In this document: positions 43,291-52,864 of the stretch, one piece after another
Position numbering within the stretch: the first letter of the stretch is position 1
How the letters are laid out: every line of letters begins with the position of its first letter
From: Thermoactinomyces daqus
Lineage (GTDB): Bacteria; Bacillota; Bacilli; Thermoactinomycetales; Thermoactinomycetaceae
Direction of reading: 5' to 3'
DNA: 64,000 bases
NCBI RefSeq assembly: GCF_000763315.1
Contig: NZ_JPST01000006.1
Coordinates: 62,001 to 126,000 of the forward strand
Made by a program: the position numbers and the translations under genes
The notes under the pieces: model-generated
The model's database searches: none
Told to the model about the DNA's origin: nothing
What the model saw: only the letters and a program-made list of their open reading frames with translations

Positions 43291-44216
43291 AGCAGGAATT
43301 GCTTGTTATCGTGGGACCGACGGCTGTCGGCAAGACGGATCTCAGCCTGACCCTGGCAAAAATGTTTGACGGGGAGATTATTTCCGGAGATTCCATGCAG
43401 GTATACAAGGGGATGGATATTGGTACTGCCAAGGCCTCCCCGGAGGAGCAAAGGGCAGCGCCGCACCACATGATCGATTTAATCGACCCTGATGTTCCTT
43501 TTTCCGTTCAGGAATTTCAGAAACTCGCCCGGCAAAAAATTGCCGAGATCCATGCGCGCGGGCATTTGCCGATGCTGGTGGGAGGAACGGGATTGTACAT
43601 TGAAGCGGTGACGCATGATTACGAACTGCCGCATGTGCCGGAAAACCCGGATCTTCGCGAGGAGCTGCGCAATTTGGCCGCATCAAAAGGCAATGAATAC
43701 CTGCACAGTCGCCTCGGTGAAGTGGACCCGGATGCAGCCGCCAAATTGCATCCCAATGATCTCCGCCGCATCATCCGCGCGCTGGAAGTTTATGAAGTGA
43801 CCGGAAAACCTTTCTCATCATTGAAAGGGAAAGGAACTTCCCCGTTCGATGCGCTCTGGATCGGGCTGACGATGCCGCGGGAGCTTCTCTATGAGCGGAT
43901 TAACCGGCGGGTGGACCAAATGATCGAAGCGGGCTTGGTCGAAGAGGTCAAACGGTTGAAAGAGCGGGGTTACCATTTGGGTTTGACCTCGATGCAGGCG
44001 ATCGGGTATAAAGAAATCATCAGCTATTTAAACGGGGACATCACGCTGGCCGAAGCAGTCGATTCTATAAAAAAAGGAACCAGAAAATATGCGAAACGGC
44101 AATTATCCTGGTTTCGCCGCCTCAAGGAGATTCATTGGTTTGATGTGACAGAACCGCAATGTTTGAGAGAAATTCAGCAGCTTGTTGCAGGAAAGTTTCA
44201 TTTGCCCAGAGAATAG
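43287..44216 (+). CDS. miaA: tRNA dimethylallyltransferase MiaA
   Basis: 309 residues from GTG 43287, overlapping the previous stop. P-loop GPTAVGKTDLSL, then SGDSMQVYKGMDIGTAKAS and HHMIDLIDP, GGTGLYIEAV. Transfers a dimethylallyl group to A37 of tRNAs reading U-starting codons, the substrate for MiaB. Position before hfq is conserved widely. Confidence 0.97.
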   Translation: MKQELLVIVGPTAVGKTDLSLTLAKMFDGEIISGDSMQVYKGMDIGTAKASPEEQRAAPHHMIDLIDPDVPFSVQEFQKLARQKIAEIHARGHLPMLVGGTGLYIEAVTHDYELPHVPENPDLREELRNLAASKGNEYLHSRLGEVDPDAAAKLHPNDLRRIIRALEVYEVTGKPFSSLKGKGTSPFDALWIGLTMPRELLYERINRRVDQMIEAGLVEEVKRLKERGYHLGLTSMQAIGYKEIISYLNGDITLAEAVDSIKKGTRKYAKRQLSWFRRLKEIHWFDVTEPQCLREIQQLVAGKFHLPRE

Positions 44217-44259
44217 AGTACAATAATGTTAAATGCAAAATACATAGGAGGTTCGGATT

Positions 44260-44502
44260 TTGAAACAATCGATCAATATTCAAGATACATTTTTGAATCA
44301 GATTCGCAAAGAATCTGTCCCGGTGACCATTTATTTGGTCAACGGTTTCCAACTTCGGGGAGTAATTCGTGGTTTTGACAATTTTACCATCGTGATCGAC
44401 AGTGATGGTAAACAACAAATGGTGTATAAACATGCCATTTCCACCTTTACTCCTGCAAGGCCTGTTTCTTTGATGCCGGCTGAAGAGCAAAAAGAGGTAT
44501 AA
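44260..44502 (+). CDS. hfq: RNA chaperone Hfq
   Basis: 80 residues from TTG 44260, eight nt after AGGAGG. Sm1 motif [23 protein letters not shown] and Sm2 motif YKHAISTF are intact; glutamine-rich N-terminus [10 protein letters not shown]. Forms hexamers that bind A/U-rich RNA. Follows miaA as in most bacteria; terminator after it. Confidence 0.97.
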   Translation: MKQSINIQDTFLNQIRKESVPVTIYLVNGFQLRGVIRGFDNFTIVIDSDGKQQMVYKHAISTFTPARPVSLMPAEEQKEV

Positions 44503-44525
44503 GAGCTTTCCTGTTTACTGTGATG

Positions 44526-44570
44526 AAGCCAGGCAGGCTTTCCTTTTAAGCTTGCTTGGTTTTCTTTTGT
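44526..44570 (+). terminator. Intrinsic terminator after hfq
   Basis: About 13-bp stem with three G-T pairs (44528-44540 with 44548-44560) followed by TTTCTTTTGTT. Confidence 0.7.
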
Positions 44571-44633
44571 TCACCAAAATCTGGGCGGGCGCGTATACAT
44601 GGTTTAGCGAACCCGGATCAAGAGGTGAACTCC

Positions 44634-45641
44634 ATGAATCGGAGAGTTCTTAAAGGGATAAATAAAAGCCAAATTCATGTTGTTTTTGACCACCCCAGGC
44701 AGGAGATGCAAATTTCCGCCTGTCCCGCCGCTTTGAAGGAAGAGGCATTTGTTCATGAAGAGCACGGCCCTTTGCGCGACTGTATGGAACAGTTGAAGCA
44801 TTTGGTCGGATTGTCCAAGATCAAAGAGTTTGTCAAAGAGATTTACGCGTGGCTGGAGATTGGCAAAAGAAGGCGCGCGGCAGGCTTGGCCGCAGAACAA
44901 CAGGTGCTGCACATGATCTTTTCCGGAAATCCCGGAACGGGAAAGACCACTGTGGCGCGTATTTTAAGCCGTCTGTTCAAAGAGATGGGGGTTTTGTCCA
45001 AAGGCCATCTTGTTGAAGTGGAGCGCGCGGATCTGGTCGGGGAGTATATTGGCCATACGGCGCAAAAAACGAGGGAACACGTGAAAAAAGCGCTGGGGGG
45101 CATCTTGTTTATTGATGAGGCCTACTCACTGGCCAGAGGCGGCGAAAAGGATTTCGGCAAAGAAGCGATTGATACGATGGTCAAATCAATGGAAGACTAT
45201 AAAAATGACTTTATTCTCATTCTGGCCGGCTATTCCGAAGAAATGGAGCAATTCTTACGCTTAAATCCGGGTCTTCCGTCCCGCTTTCCCATCCATCTGC
45301 AATTTCCCGATTTCCATTTGGATGAATTGATGGAAATTGCCGAACAGATGGTGCAGGAGCGCCAGTACCGGTTGTCGTTAACGGCGCAGGAGAAATTGCG
45401 CCAGCACCTTAAGGAGCAAATGGAGCGAAGGGATGAGCAGTTTGGCAATGCGAGGCATGTTCGCAATCTGGTGGAGCAGGCGATTCGCAATCAGGCTGTT
45501 CGCCTGTTAAACCTGCGCTATGCCAGCAAGGATGATCTGATGATGCTGAGAGGGGAAGATTTCCAATTTCGGGAAGCGGAAAAAAACCCGCCTGTTTATT
45601 CATGGTATAATGAAAGGGCCAAAAACCAGGTTTTTCTTTGA
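44634..45641 (+). CDS. spoVK: Stage V sporulation protein K (AAA ATPase)
   Basis: 335 residues from ATG 44634 (AGAGGTGA upstream), close to 322 in B. subtilis. CbbX-type AAA+ core: HMIFSGNPGTGKTTVARI (Walker A), ILFIDEAYSLARGG (Walker B), a sensor and Arg finger region NPGLPSRFPIHLQFPDF. Required for late spore maturation. Between hfq and hflX as in B. subtilis. A sporulation promoter was not clearly seen; GTATACAT at 44592-44599 is a possible -10. Confidence 0.93.
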   Translation: MNRRVLKGINKSQIHVVFDHPRQEMQISACPAALKEEAFVHEEHGPLRDCMEQLKHLVGLSKIKEFVKEIYAWLEIGKRRRAAGLAAEQQVLHMIFSGNPGTGKTTVARILSRLFKEMGVLSKGHLVEVERADLVGEYIGHTAQKTREHVKKALGGILFIDEAYSLARGGEKDFGKEAIDTMVKSMEDYKNDFILILAGYSEEMEQFLRLNPGLPSRFPIHLQFPDFHLDELMEIAEQMVQERQYRLSLTAQEKLRQHLKEQMERRDEQFGNARHVRNLVEQAIRNQAVRLLNLRYASKDDLMMLRGEDFQFREAEKNPPVYSWYNERAKNQVFL

Positions 45642-45665
45642 GAAAGGGATGACGTAACGATTTCG

Positions 45666-46929
45666 ATGCTTGAACGAGAAAAAGCGATTTTGGTGGGAAC
45701 GGGATCCAAACGAAACGAGGCGGAAATCACTTCCACTTTGGAAGAATTGGCCCGCCTTGCCGAGACATCGGGAGCGGAGGTTGCCGGAAAGGTGATCCAG
45801 TTTCGTGACCGCCCCGACCCCGCATGGCTGATCGGACACGGCAAAGCACAGGAGATCGCCGAATGGGCGGAGCAGGCGGAAGCGGATCTGGTCATTTTTG
45901 ATCAGGAGCTTTCCCCTGCGCAAATTTGCAATCTGGAACTGCTGTTTCCCTGCAAAGTGATTGACCGGACCCAGCTGATTTTGGATATATTTGCCGGTCG
46001 GGCCCAAACCAGGGAGGGGCGGATTCAGGTGGAATTGGCGCAGCTTAATTATCTGTTGCCGCGCCTTCAGGGGAGAGGGAAAGAGCTTTCCCGTCTGGGG
46101 GGGAGGCATCGGCACGCGCGGTCCCGGTGAAAAGAAACTGGAAACGGACCGGCGTCACATCCGTCGCCAAATCCGCGCTCTCACCGCTCAGCTTGAAGAG
46201 ATAAAAAAACATCGCCGTTTGCTGGGGCAGCGCCGTAAAAAGACCGGGGTGACCCAAATCGCTTTGGTCGGTTACACAAATGCCGGGAAATCCACTTTGC
46301 TCAACCGTCTGACCGGAGCGGACAGTTTGGCGGAGAACAAACTGTTTGCGACACTTGATCCCCTTTCCCGCAGTTTGAAGTTGCCGGGCGGGGAACAGGT
46401 GATTCTCACGGATACCGTCGGATTTATCCGCCAATTGCCCCATCATCTGGTGGCGGCGTTTCGCTCGACGCTGGAACAGGTGAAAGAGGCCGATTTGTTG
46501 TTACATGTCGTCGATGCATCGCATAAAGAGGCGGAGGAACAGATGAAGGCGGTGGAGAAAGTGTTGGAGGAACTGGATGCAGCCCATCTCCCGACTCTGA
46601 TCGTCCTCAATAAAGCCGATCTCCAACCGGAGCTGAACGTCAATCTCCAGGGCAAAGAGGCGATTTCGATCTCGGCTTTTTGCGACGATGATTTGATGCG
46701 GCTCAAAGAGAAAATCGCGGCAATGTTGAGTGCGGAGACGGTGACCGGTACGGCGGAAATCCCGATCCACCGCGGAGATTTGATTGCTGCCCTGTATGAG
46801 GCGGCAGAGGTATGTTCAAGCAAGGCAATGGATACAAAGATCCGGTTCGAGTTTCGCCTCTCGCGCAAACAACTCGGGAAACTGCCGCCCGCCTTGCTTC
46901 AATTTGCCCGTTTAAGCGAGGAATTTTAA
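45666..46929 (+). pseudogene. hflX: GTPase HflX, frameshifted at a G7 run
   Basis: The N-terminal HflX domain reads from ATG 45666 (AILVGTGSKRNEAE ... ELSRLGG) and meets a stop at 46128. The rest continues in another frame: GIGTRGPGEKKLETDRRHIR, GTPase G1 GYTNAGKST, G3 DTVGF, G4 NKAD. The switch occurs at seven G residues, 46097-46103; six would restore LSRLGGGIGTRGPGE, the expected family sequence. Everything else is conserved and free of stops, so it is either a very recent lesion, phase variation, slippage-tolerant expression or a sequencing error. HflX is a ribosome-splitting GTPase. Start could also be ATT 45660. Confidence 0.85.
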
Positions 46930-46945
46930 ATGTGGGAATGATGGA

Positions 46946-48232
46946 TTGGTGTTTAATGAGTTAAAACATGGTGAATGGATTGAACGAAACGTTTTGCAAG
47001 TGGAAGAAAAGATCGCTCCAATGATCGCCAAAATCTCGCATCACGTCGATGAGATGCAATGGAAAGTGCTTCAGGTGTTTCGGAAACTCGGGGTAAGCGA
47101 GTTCCACCTGCACTCTTCGACCGGCTATGGATATGACGATATGGGAAGGGAGATTTTTGAAAAGGCATTTGCTGAATTGATGGGGGCGGAGCAAGCTTTG
47201 GTGCGCCCGAACATCATCTCGGGCACCCATGCCATTTCCGCGTGCCTTTATGGAATCCTGCGTCCGGGGGATGAACTGATCTACCTGACGGGGCGCCCGT
47301 ATGACACGTTGCAGCAAGTGATCGGTTCAGATAGAGACGGCTCGGGTTCATTGGCCGATTATGGTATTGCTTATAAAGAAATTCCGCTCACCCCTGCCGG
47401 AAATATCGACTGGGAAGCATTTGCTGCCGCGTTGACGGACAAGACCAAAATGATCGGGATTCAGCGGTCGCGGGGATATGCCGATCGCCCGTCGTTTACC
47501 GTCGGGCAAATCGGAGAGATGGTGAGGAAAATCCGCTCCATCCGGCCTGATCTCGTTATCTTTGTCGATAATTGTTACGGCGAATTCGTGGAGGGACAAG
47601 AACCTCCTCATATGGGTGCCGATCTGATCGCCGGTTCCCTGATCAAAAATCCGGGCGGTGGCCTGGCCAAATCGGGGGGATACATTGCCGGCAGGGCGAA
47701 TTTGGTTGCCAAAGCCGCCTCCCGTCTGGTTGCTCCCGGAATCGGCGTGGAAGGGGGCGCCACTTATGGATACTTGCGCGATTATTATCAAGGATTGTTT
47801 CTCGCTCCTCATGTTGTCGGCGAAGCATTGAAAGGAGCGGTGTTTACGTCGGCCTTGTTGCAGGAATTGGGATTTCGGACGACCCCGGCATGGGATGAAA
47901 CCAGAGCCGATATCATTCAGCAGATTTCCCTGGGCAGTCCTGAGTTGCTCATAGCCTTTTGCCAGGGGATTCAATCTTCCTCGCCGATCGATGCCCATAT
48001 CAAGCCGGTGCCTGATCATATGCCCGGGTATGAAGATCCGGTCATAATGGCGGCGGGAACCTTTGTACAGGGGGCGAGCATTGAATTGTCGGCGGACGGC
48101 CCTTTGCGCGAGCCTTATATTGCCTTTATGCAAGGCGGATTAACCTATTCGCACGTGAAAATCGCGATCGTTCAGGCGTTGGAATTTATGATGGAAACTG
48201 GAAAATTGGCTATTCTCAAGCAAAGTGGATAA
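46946..48232 (+). CDS. ynbB: PLP-dependent methionine gamma-lyase-like protein (YnbB, aluminum resistance family)
   Basis: 428 residues from TTG 46946. Fold-type I PLP enzyme: STGYGYDDMGRE, substrate-binding GTHAISACLYG, FVDNCYGEF with the PLP-contacting Asp, and the Schiff-base lysine region SLIKNPGGGLAKSGGYIAG. The family was named after aluminium resistance but resembles cystathionine/methionine gamma-lyases. In B. subtilis ynbB sits exactly here, between hflX and glnR. Physiological substrate uncertain. Confidence 0.9.
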   Translation: MVFNELKHGEWIERNVLQVEEKIAPMIAKISHHVDEMQWKVLQVFRKLGVSEFHLHSSTGYGYDDMGREIFEKAFAELMGAEQALVRPNIISGTHAISACLYGILRPGDELIYLTGRPYDTLQQVIGSDRDGSGSLADYGIAYKEIPLTPAGNIDWEAFAAALTDKTKMIGIQRSRGYADRPSFTVGQIGEMVRKIRSIRPDLVIFVDNCYGEFVEGQEPPHMGADLIAGSLIKNPGGGLAKSGGYIAGRANLVAKAASRLVAPGIGVEGGATYGYLRDYYQGLFLAPHVVGEALKGAVFTSALLQELGFRTTPAWDETRADIIQQISLGSPELLIAFCQGIQSSSPIDAHIKPVPDHMPGYEDPVIMAAGTFVQGASIELSADGPLREPYIAFMQGGLTYSHVKIAIVQALEFMMETGKLAILKQSG

Positions 48233-48247
48233 AAGGAGGAACCGGGG

Positions 48248-48736
48248 TTGGAAGTGCTTCTGTGGATTGTGGTGGCTGTATTGTTCCTGCTCGCTTTTGC
48301 GGGTTTGTTTATTCCTGCCCTGCCGGATGCGCCGCTGCTATTGGCGGGCTTTGCCGTCTACAGTTTCTTTATCCCCGCGGCGGCTCCACTGGGAGTTTCG
48401 TTTTGGGTCACGGTGATCATTCTTACCCTTCTTCTGTTTTTGGTCGATTATCTTTCTACCAGTATCGCCGTGAAAAAGTACGGGGGCTCCGTCTGGTCCG
48501 TTATCGCTGCGATTGTGGGGATCATCGTTTTCCCCTTCATCATCGGTCCGGTCGGAATTATTGTCGGACCGTTTGTGCTGGTGCTTTTGCTTGAGTTCAT
48601 CCTGAAAAAATCTTGGGGAGAAGCCTTTAAAGTGGCCTTTGGCACCTTTGTCGGCTTTGTCGGCGGAGTGTTTATCAAATTTTTGGTGATGACGGGGATG
48701 CTGATCTGGTTTTTCGTCCGCATCGGCATTTCATAA
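48248..48736 (+). CDS. DUF456 membrane protein
   Basis: 162 residues from TTG 48248, after AAAGGAGGAAC. Four to five hydrophobic helices with glycine-rich GLFIPALPDAPLLLAG and GPVGIIVGPFV, typical of DUF456. Function unknown. It begins 16 bases after ynbB and is followed by a terminator, so it forms the end of that operon. Confidence 0.8.
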   Translation: MEVLLWIVVAVLFLLAFAGLFIPALPDAPLLLAGFAVYSFFIPAAAPLGVSFWVTVIILTLLLFLVDYLSTSIAVKKYGGSVWSVIAAIVGIIVFPFIIGPVGIIVGPFVLVLLLEFILKKSWGEAFKVAFGTFVGFVGGVFIKFLVMTGMLIWFFVRIGIS

Positions 48737-48740
48737 CATG

Positions 48741-48770
48741 AAGAGCCTGGGAAACCGGGCTCTTTTTATT
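48741..48770 (+). terminator. Intrinsic terminator before glnRA
   Basis: Ten-bp stem (48741-48750 with 48755-48764, one T-G), GAAA-type loop, T-rich tail. Confidence 0.85.
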
Positions 48771-48824
48771 ATAAAAAAGTCCGGCAGGAGGCAAAATGAG
48801 CACATCAATATGCGCACTTAATCA

Positions 48825-48841
48825 TGTCAATTTTTATTACA
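48825..48841. promoter_or_regulatory. GlnR/TnrA operator of glnRA
   Basis: TGTCA-ATTTTTA-TTACA is an exact match to the GlnR/TnrA consensus TGTNA-N7-TNACA. It lies just upstream of the glnR -35 box, as expected for autorepression of glnRA under nitrogen excess. A second, degenerate half site (TGACA) lies at 48860-48864 within the promoter spacer. Confidence 0.85.
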
Positions 48842-48845
48842 TCGC

Positions 48846-48874
48846 TTGACTAATAAACCTGACATGAATACAAT
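48846..48874 (+). promoter_or_regulatory. Sigma-A promoter of glnRA
   Basis: TTGACT 48846-48851, 17-bp spacer, TACAAT 48869-48874. Confidence 0.8.
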
Positions 48875-48915
48875 TAAAGTATGGAAAGCAGCCTGAGGAA
48901 AGGAGGCGGCCGTCG

Positions 48916-49320
48916 ATGAGTGTACGCGATGAGCTGAGGCGGAATATGCCTTTGTTTCCCATTGGAATTGTAACAAAGCTGACCGAACTTTCCCCGCGTC
49001 AGATTCGCTATTACGAACAGCAGGGATTGATTCGCCCGGAACGAACCAAAGGGAATCAGCGGTTGTTTTCATTTAATGACGTGGATCGGCTATTGCAGAT
49101 TAAGTCCTATCTGGAAAAGGGGCTTAATCTGGCCGGAGTGAGAGAGATGTTTAAACAAAATCAGCAAGTCCTGGAAGCGAAGAGAGAAGTGGAGCGGGTG
49201 AAAAAAGAACTTACCGAGCGGGAACTGCGCCGGATGTTGAAGCAGCAGATCATCCATCCGAACCGCCCGGGGCAAATTCCTCTTACACATGGAGAGATGT
49301 CGCGCTTTTTCCGCCATTAA
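48916..49320 (+). CDS. glnR: Nitrogen regulator GlnR (MerR family)
   Basis: 134 residues. N-terminal MerR winged helix (IGIVTKLTELSPRQIRYYEQQGLIRPERT, NQRLFSFNDVDRLLQI), coiled-coil linker, and a basic C-terminal tail ending MSRFFRH, by which feedback-inhibited glutamine synthetase activates GlnR. GlnR represses glnRA when nitrogen is abundant; a perfect operator lies in its own promoter. Cotranscribed with glnA, 54 bases downstream. Confidence 0.96.
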   Translation: MSVRDELRRNMPLFPIGIVTKLTELSPRQIRYYEQQGLIRPERTKGNQRLFSFNDVDRLLQIKSYLEKGLNLAGVREMFKQNQQVLEAKREVERVKKELTERELRRMLKQQIIHPNRPGQIPLTHGEMSRFFRH

Positions 49321-49374
49321 TGCTTCCCTCCTGCTTCCGGTGTCATAAATAAATTGTGAAGGGAGAACGACACA

Positions 49375-50709
49375 ATGGCAAAATACACCAAAGAAGATAT
49401 TCTTGGGATTGCCGATCAGGAAAAGGTTTCGTATATTCGTTTGACATTCACCGATTTGCTGGGAACAATCAAAAACGTGGAAATTCCCCGCAGCCAGTTG
49501 GAAAAAGCGCTTGATAATAAAATGATGTTTGACGGATCTTCCATCGAAGGATTTGTGCGCATTGAAGAATCGGATATGTATCTGTATCCCGATCTCGATA
49601 CTTGGGTGATTTATCCCTGGGGAAATGAACACGGAAAAGTTGCCGGACTCATTTGTGATATTTACAATCCGGACGGCACACCGTTTGAGGGCGATCCCCG
49701 CGGAATTTTGAAACGCGCCTTGAAAGAAGCGGAAGAAATGGGCTTCACCGCGTTTAACGTGGGCACCGAACCGGAGTTCTTCCTCTTCAAAACCGATGAA
49801 AAAGGTGAACCTTCCCTTGAATTGAACGATAAAGGCGGTTACTTTGACCTTGCACCGCTGGATCTCGGGGAAAACTGCCGTCGCGATATCGTGCTTACTT
49901 TGGACAAAATGGGATTTGAAGTGGAAGCGTCTCACCACGAAGTGGCACCGGGTCAGCACGAAATCGATTTCAAATATGCCAATGCGGTAACGACTGCCGA
50001 CAATATCCAAATCTTTAAGTTGGTGGTGAAAAACGTTGCCCGTCGTTACGGTTTGCATGCGACCTTTATGCCGAAACCGCTCTTTGGGGTAAACGGGTCA
50101 GGGATGCACTGCCATATGTCCCTTTTCCAAGGGAAAGTGAACGCCTTCTACGATGAATCTGACGAGCTCGGTTTAAGCAAAACCGCACGTCATTTCCTTG
50201 CCGGTGTTTTGAAACATGCCCGTGCTTTTACGGCCATCACCAATCCGCTGATTAACTCGTACAAACGTCTGGTGCCGGGCTATGAAGCACCCTGTTATGT
50301 TGCCTGGTCGCCGAAAAACCGCAGTCCGCTGGTTCGGGTTCCGGCTTCCCGCGGACTCAGCACCCGGATCGAAGTTCGTTCTCCCGACCCATCAGCCAAC
50401 CCGTACCTGACTTTGGCGGTTCTGCTCAAAGCAGGTTTGGACGGCATTAAGCAACAACTTCCGTTACCGCAACAAACGGATCGCAACATCTATGTGATGG
50501 ATGAGCAAGAGCGCCGCGATGCAGGAATTGACAATCTGCCGGCCAACTTGCAAGAAGCCTTGGTGGAATTGCAAAACGACCCGGTTATGGTTGAAGCGCT
50601 CGGCGAACACGCCTTGGCTCATTTTGTGGAAGCGAAAGAAATCGAGTGGGATCTGTTCCGCACCACTGTTCATCCGTGGGAACGCGAGCAGTATATGTCC
50701 CTGTACTAA
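49375..50709 (+). CDS. glnA: Glutamine synthetase, type I-alpha
   Basis: 444 residues, identical in length to the Bacillus GSI-alpha enzyme. Motifs: [41 protein letters not shown] (ATP site), and [13 protein letters not shown]. There is no adenylylation-loop tyrosine region as in GSI-beta. Makes glutamine from glutamate, ammonia and ATP, and when feedback inhibited controls GlnR. Terminator at 50725. Confidence 0.98.
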   Translation: MAKYTKEDILGIADQEKVSYIRLTFTDLLGTIKNVEIPRSQLEKALDNKMMFDGSSIEGFVRIEESDMYLYPDLDTWVIYPWGNEHGKVAGLICDIYNPDGTPFEGDPRGILKRALKEAEEMGFTAFNVGTEPEFFLFKTDEKGEPSLELNDKGGYFDLAPLDLGENCRRDIVLTLDKMGFEVEASHHEVAPGQHEIDFKYANAVTTADNIQIFKLVVKNVARRYGLHATFMPKPLFGVNGSGMHCHMSLFQGKVNAFYDESDELGLSKTARHFLAGVLKHARAFTAITNPLINSYKRLVPGYEAPCYVAWSPKNRSPLVRVPASRGLSTRIEVRSPDPSANPYLTLAVLLKAGLDGIKQQLPLPQQTDRNIYVMDEQERRDAGIDNLPANLQEALVELQNDPVMVEALGEHALAHFVEAKEIEWDLFRTTVHPWEREQYMSLY

Positions 50710-50724
50710 ACGGAAAAGTGTACG

Positions 50725-50762
50725 GCAGAGGTCGAAATTTATTCGATCTCTGCTTTATTTTT
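50725..50762 (+). terminator. Intrinsic terminator after glnA
   Basis: Twelve-base arms with one mismatch (50725-50736 with 50742-50753) followed by TTTATTTTT. Confidence 0.8.
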
Positions 50763-50834
50763 GGTTGGATATATCAGAATATTATATATAATTATTAAGG
50801 GGACAATCTTAATAAAAAATTTTTTTCGGGGGAT

Positions 50835-51626
50835 ATGATGGAGGTCAAGTTTGGTTCAGTGGCAAAGGATTATGCCAGATGGCGCAATGATTTTCCTGTT
50901 GAAGTATTTAAGCAGCTGGAAAGTTTTGGCGTGCGGTGGGAGGGGAGAAAGATAGCGGATCTCGGATGCGGAACCGGGGTACTCAGCCGGGAACTGGTGA
51001 AAAGAGGAGCGCAGGTTACCGGTGTTGACCCTTCCCCTGAACTGCTGGCTGAAGCGCGAAAGGGGGAGGAGGGAAGCCGGATCTGCTATATCTGCGCGAC
51101 CGCGGAAAACAGCACTCTTCCGTCTGCTCAATATGAGATGGTCACAGTATTGCGGGCATGGCATTGGTTTAACCGGCCGCAGGCGATCAAGGAGGTGAAA
51201 CGCATATTAAAGGAAGGCGGACTTTTCATCGTGATGGATTCGCGTTTTGATCTGTCCAAGCAAAATCCCTTGCTCCGGGATACTTTTGTGATGGCAAAAT
51301 CGTTCTTGCCAAAAGATGCAGTCGATAAACCGGGATCCCGCAAAGAAGAGAAGAAAAGGCTTCTCGGGTTTCCGCTCAGTTGGTTCAGTGAATGGGAAAA
51401 AGCGGGTCTCCGGCTGACGGCGGGCTGGGAGTGGGAATATTCCATCGCCTTTTCGCATGAATACTGGTTGGGGAGAATCCGTACTCTCTCTTGGTACACG
51501 CTGTTATCGGAAGCGCAAAAACGGGAGATTTCAGACAGGTTGCAAGAATTGCTGGCGATCCGTTATCCCGATGAACCGATCAGCGTTCCGCATGTCTGTT
51601 CGGTGGCGGTCTTAAAATACCTTTAA
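50835..51626 (+). CDS. Class I SAM-dependent methyltransferase
   Basis: 263 residues from ATG 50835 (or 50838), following GGGGG. SAM site IADLGCGTGVLSREL, acidic residue in TGVDPSPELLAEA, and MVTVLRAWHWFNRP, the pattern of Methyltransf_11-type small-molecule methyltransferases. Single gene between the glnA terminator and the convergent lrgB. Substrate unknown. Confidence 0.8.
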   Translation: MMEVKFGSVAKDYARWRNDFPVEVFKQLESFGVRWEGRKIADLGCGTGVLSRELVKRGAQVTGVDPSPELLAEARKGEEGSRICYICATAENSTLPSAQYEMVTVLRAWHWFNRPQAIKEVKRILKEGGLFIVMDSRFDLSKQNPLLRDTFVMAKSFLPKDAVDKPGSRKEEKKRLLGFPLSWFSEWEKAGLRLTAGWEWEYSIAFSHEYWLGRIRTLSWYTLLSEAQKREISDRLQELLAIRYPDEPISVPHVCSVAVLKYL

Positions 51627-51676
51627 CACCGGATAAAAAAGGGAAAACGGAGGTTTGGCCCCTGTTTTCCCGGGTA

Positions 51677-52372
51677 TCAGAGCAGCGGGGTCAGACTCGG
51701 CAATAACAACACCCACACCAGGGTGATGAAGGCCCCTATGATCATGCCCAAACTGGAGAAAGTTCCTTCCAGCTCTCCGAATTCAAATGCTTTGGAGGTG
51801 CCGGTGCCGTGTGCGCCCATTCCCATCAACAACCCCTTGGCAATCGGGGATTTTAAGGAGAGCAGACGAATTAGCAGCGGGCCCAGAACCACCCCGGACA
51901 AGCCGGTGATCATGACAAAGACGGCAGTCAGGGAAGGATTGCCGTGCAAGGATTTGGCGTATTCCATTGCGATCGGTGTCGTTACTGAACGGGGGATGAT
52001 ACTGATCACCATCACTTTGCTCAGCTGGAACAGGATGGCGAACAAGATTGAGGTGATGACAGCCAAAAATGAGCCAATGCTCAAGCTGATCAAAATCTCT
52101 TTTAAATATTTCCTGAGCAGATCCTGGTATTTATACATGGGAACGGCGAAAGCGACCGTGGAGGGGCCGAGCATGTAGGTCAAGATCCAGGTTCCCGAAG
52201 CGTAGGTGGAGTAGGAAATATGGAAAGTCTCCAGGATGATGATCAGGATGAGCGGTGTGACAATCACCGGTGAAAACAGGACGAATGTGAGCTTGGAGCT
52301 GATTTTTTGGCTTGCCACGAAAATCGAGATGGTGAGGACGAGTAAAAATATCTTCAGCAAAATTTCATTCAT
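51677..52372 (-). CDS. lrgB: LrgB/CidB family membrane protein
   Basis: 231 residues from the ATG at 52372 (complement). Multi-spanning hydrophobic protein with MLGPSTVAFAVPMYK, RSVTTPIAMEYAK, GLSGVVLGP and MGAHGTGTSKAFEFGE, the signature of the LrgB/CidB/YwbG family. Members act with LrgA/CidA in export of small organic acids such as pyruvate or in control of murein hydrolases. Its ATG overlaps the lrgA stop by one base. Confidence 0.9.
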   Translation of the reverse strand: MNEILLKIFLLVLTISIFVASQKISSKLTFVLFSPVIVTPLILIIILETFHISYSTYASGTWILTYMLGPSTVAFAVPMYKYQDLLRKYLKEILISLSIGSFLAVITSILFAILFQLSKVMVISIIPRSVTTPIAMEYAKSLHGNPSLTAVFVMITGLSGVVLGPLLIRLLSLKSPIAKGLLMGMGAHGTGTSKAFEFGELEGTFSSLGMIIGAFITLVWVLLLPSLTPLL

Positions 52373-52740
52373 CAGGCTTTTCCCTTCTTCCGCTTTTGCA
52401 AAAATTCGGCGACTAGGCCGGTAATGCACATGACCGCGATTAAACTGATCCAGACCGCGCCGGCCATCCTGAGCCCTTCCACACCCATGATCTGCGGAAA
52501 CTGGATAATGCCGACCGTGGGAGGAATGAAAAAGAGCAGCAGTTCGGCCAACAGCCATTTTGCGCCTTCTTCGACCCATTCCAGGCGAATGATGCGAAGT
52601 TTGAGCAGGAGAAACAGAAGAGCCAAACCGATTATGCTGCCGGGCAGTTTTTCCAGTCTGAGCAAATGCGCAATGCCTTCCCCGCACAGATAAACGAGAT
52701 TGATCAGCAAGATCTGGCCTAAGACAATCCATATTCTCAT
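52372..52740 (-). CDS. lrgA: LrgA/CidA family holin-like membrane protein
   Basis: 122 residues from the ATG at 52740 (complement), preceded by AAAGGTGAAG. Four membrane helices with LPGSIIGLALLFLLL and FIPPTVGI motifs of the CidA/LrgA family. Holin-like partner of LrgB. A LysR regulator of CidR type is encoded immediately upstream on the same strand, which argues for the cid (ywbHG-like) rather than the lytSR-controlled lrg version. Confidence 0.88.
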   Translation of the reverse strand: MRIWIVLGQILLINLVYLCGEGIAHLLRLEKLPGSIIGLALLFLLLKLRIIRLEWVEEGAKWLLAELLLFFIPPTVGIIQFPQIMGVEGLRMAGAVWISLIAVMCITGLVAEFLQKRKKGKA

Positions 52741-52768
52741 AATCTTCACCTTTCTGATGCATAAGAAA

Positions 52769-52787
52769 AGGAGCTGAGTCAGCTCCT
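52769..52787 (-). terminator. Terminator hairpin between cidR-like gene and lrgA
   Basis: Nine-bp perfect repeat (52769-52777 with 52779-52787) with a one-base centre; on the minus strand a CTTTTCTTAT tract follows. Ends the LysR transcript. Confidence 0.65.
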
Positions 52788-52864
52788 GTGGAAAGATCAT
52801 ACTTATAAGGTAACGAGAATAAATCTATTCGTAAAGAATACATCTTTTATTATAACTATGCCTT

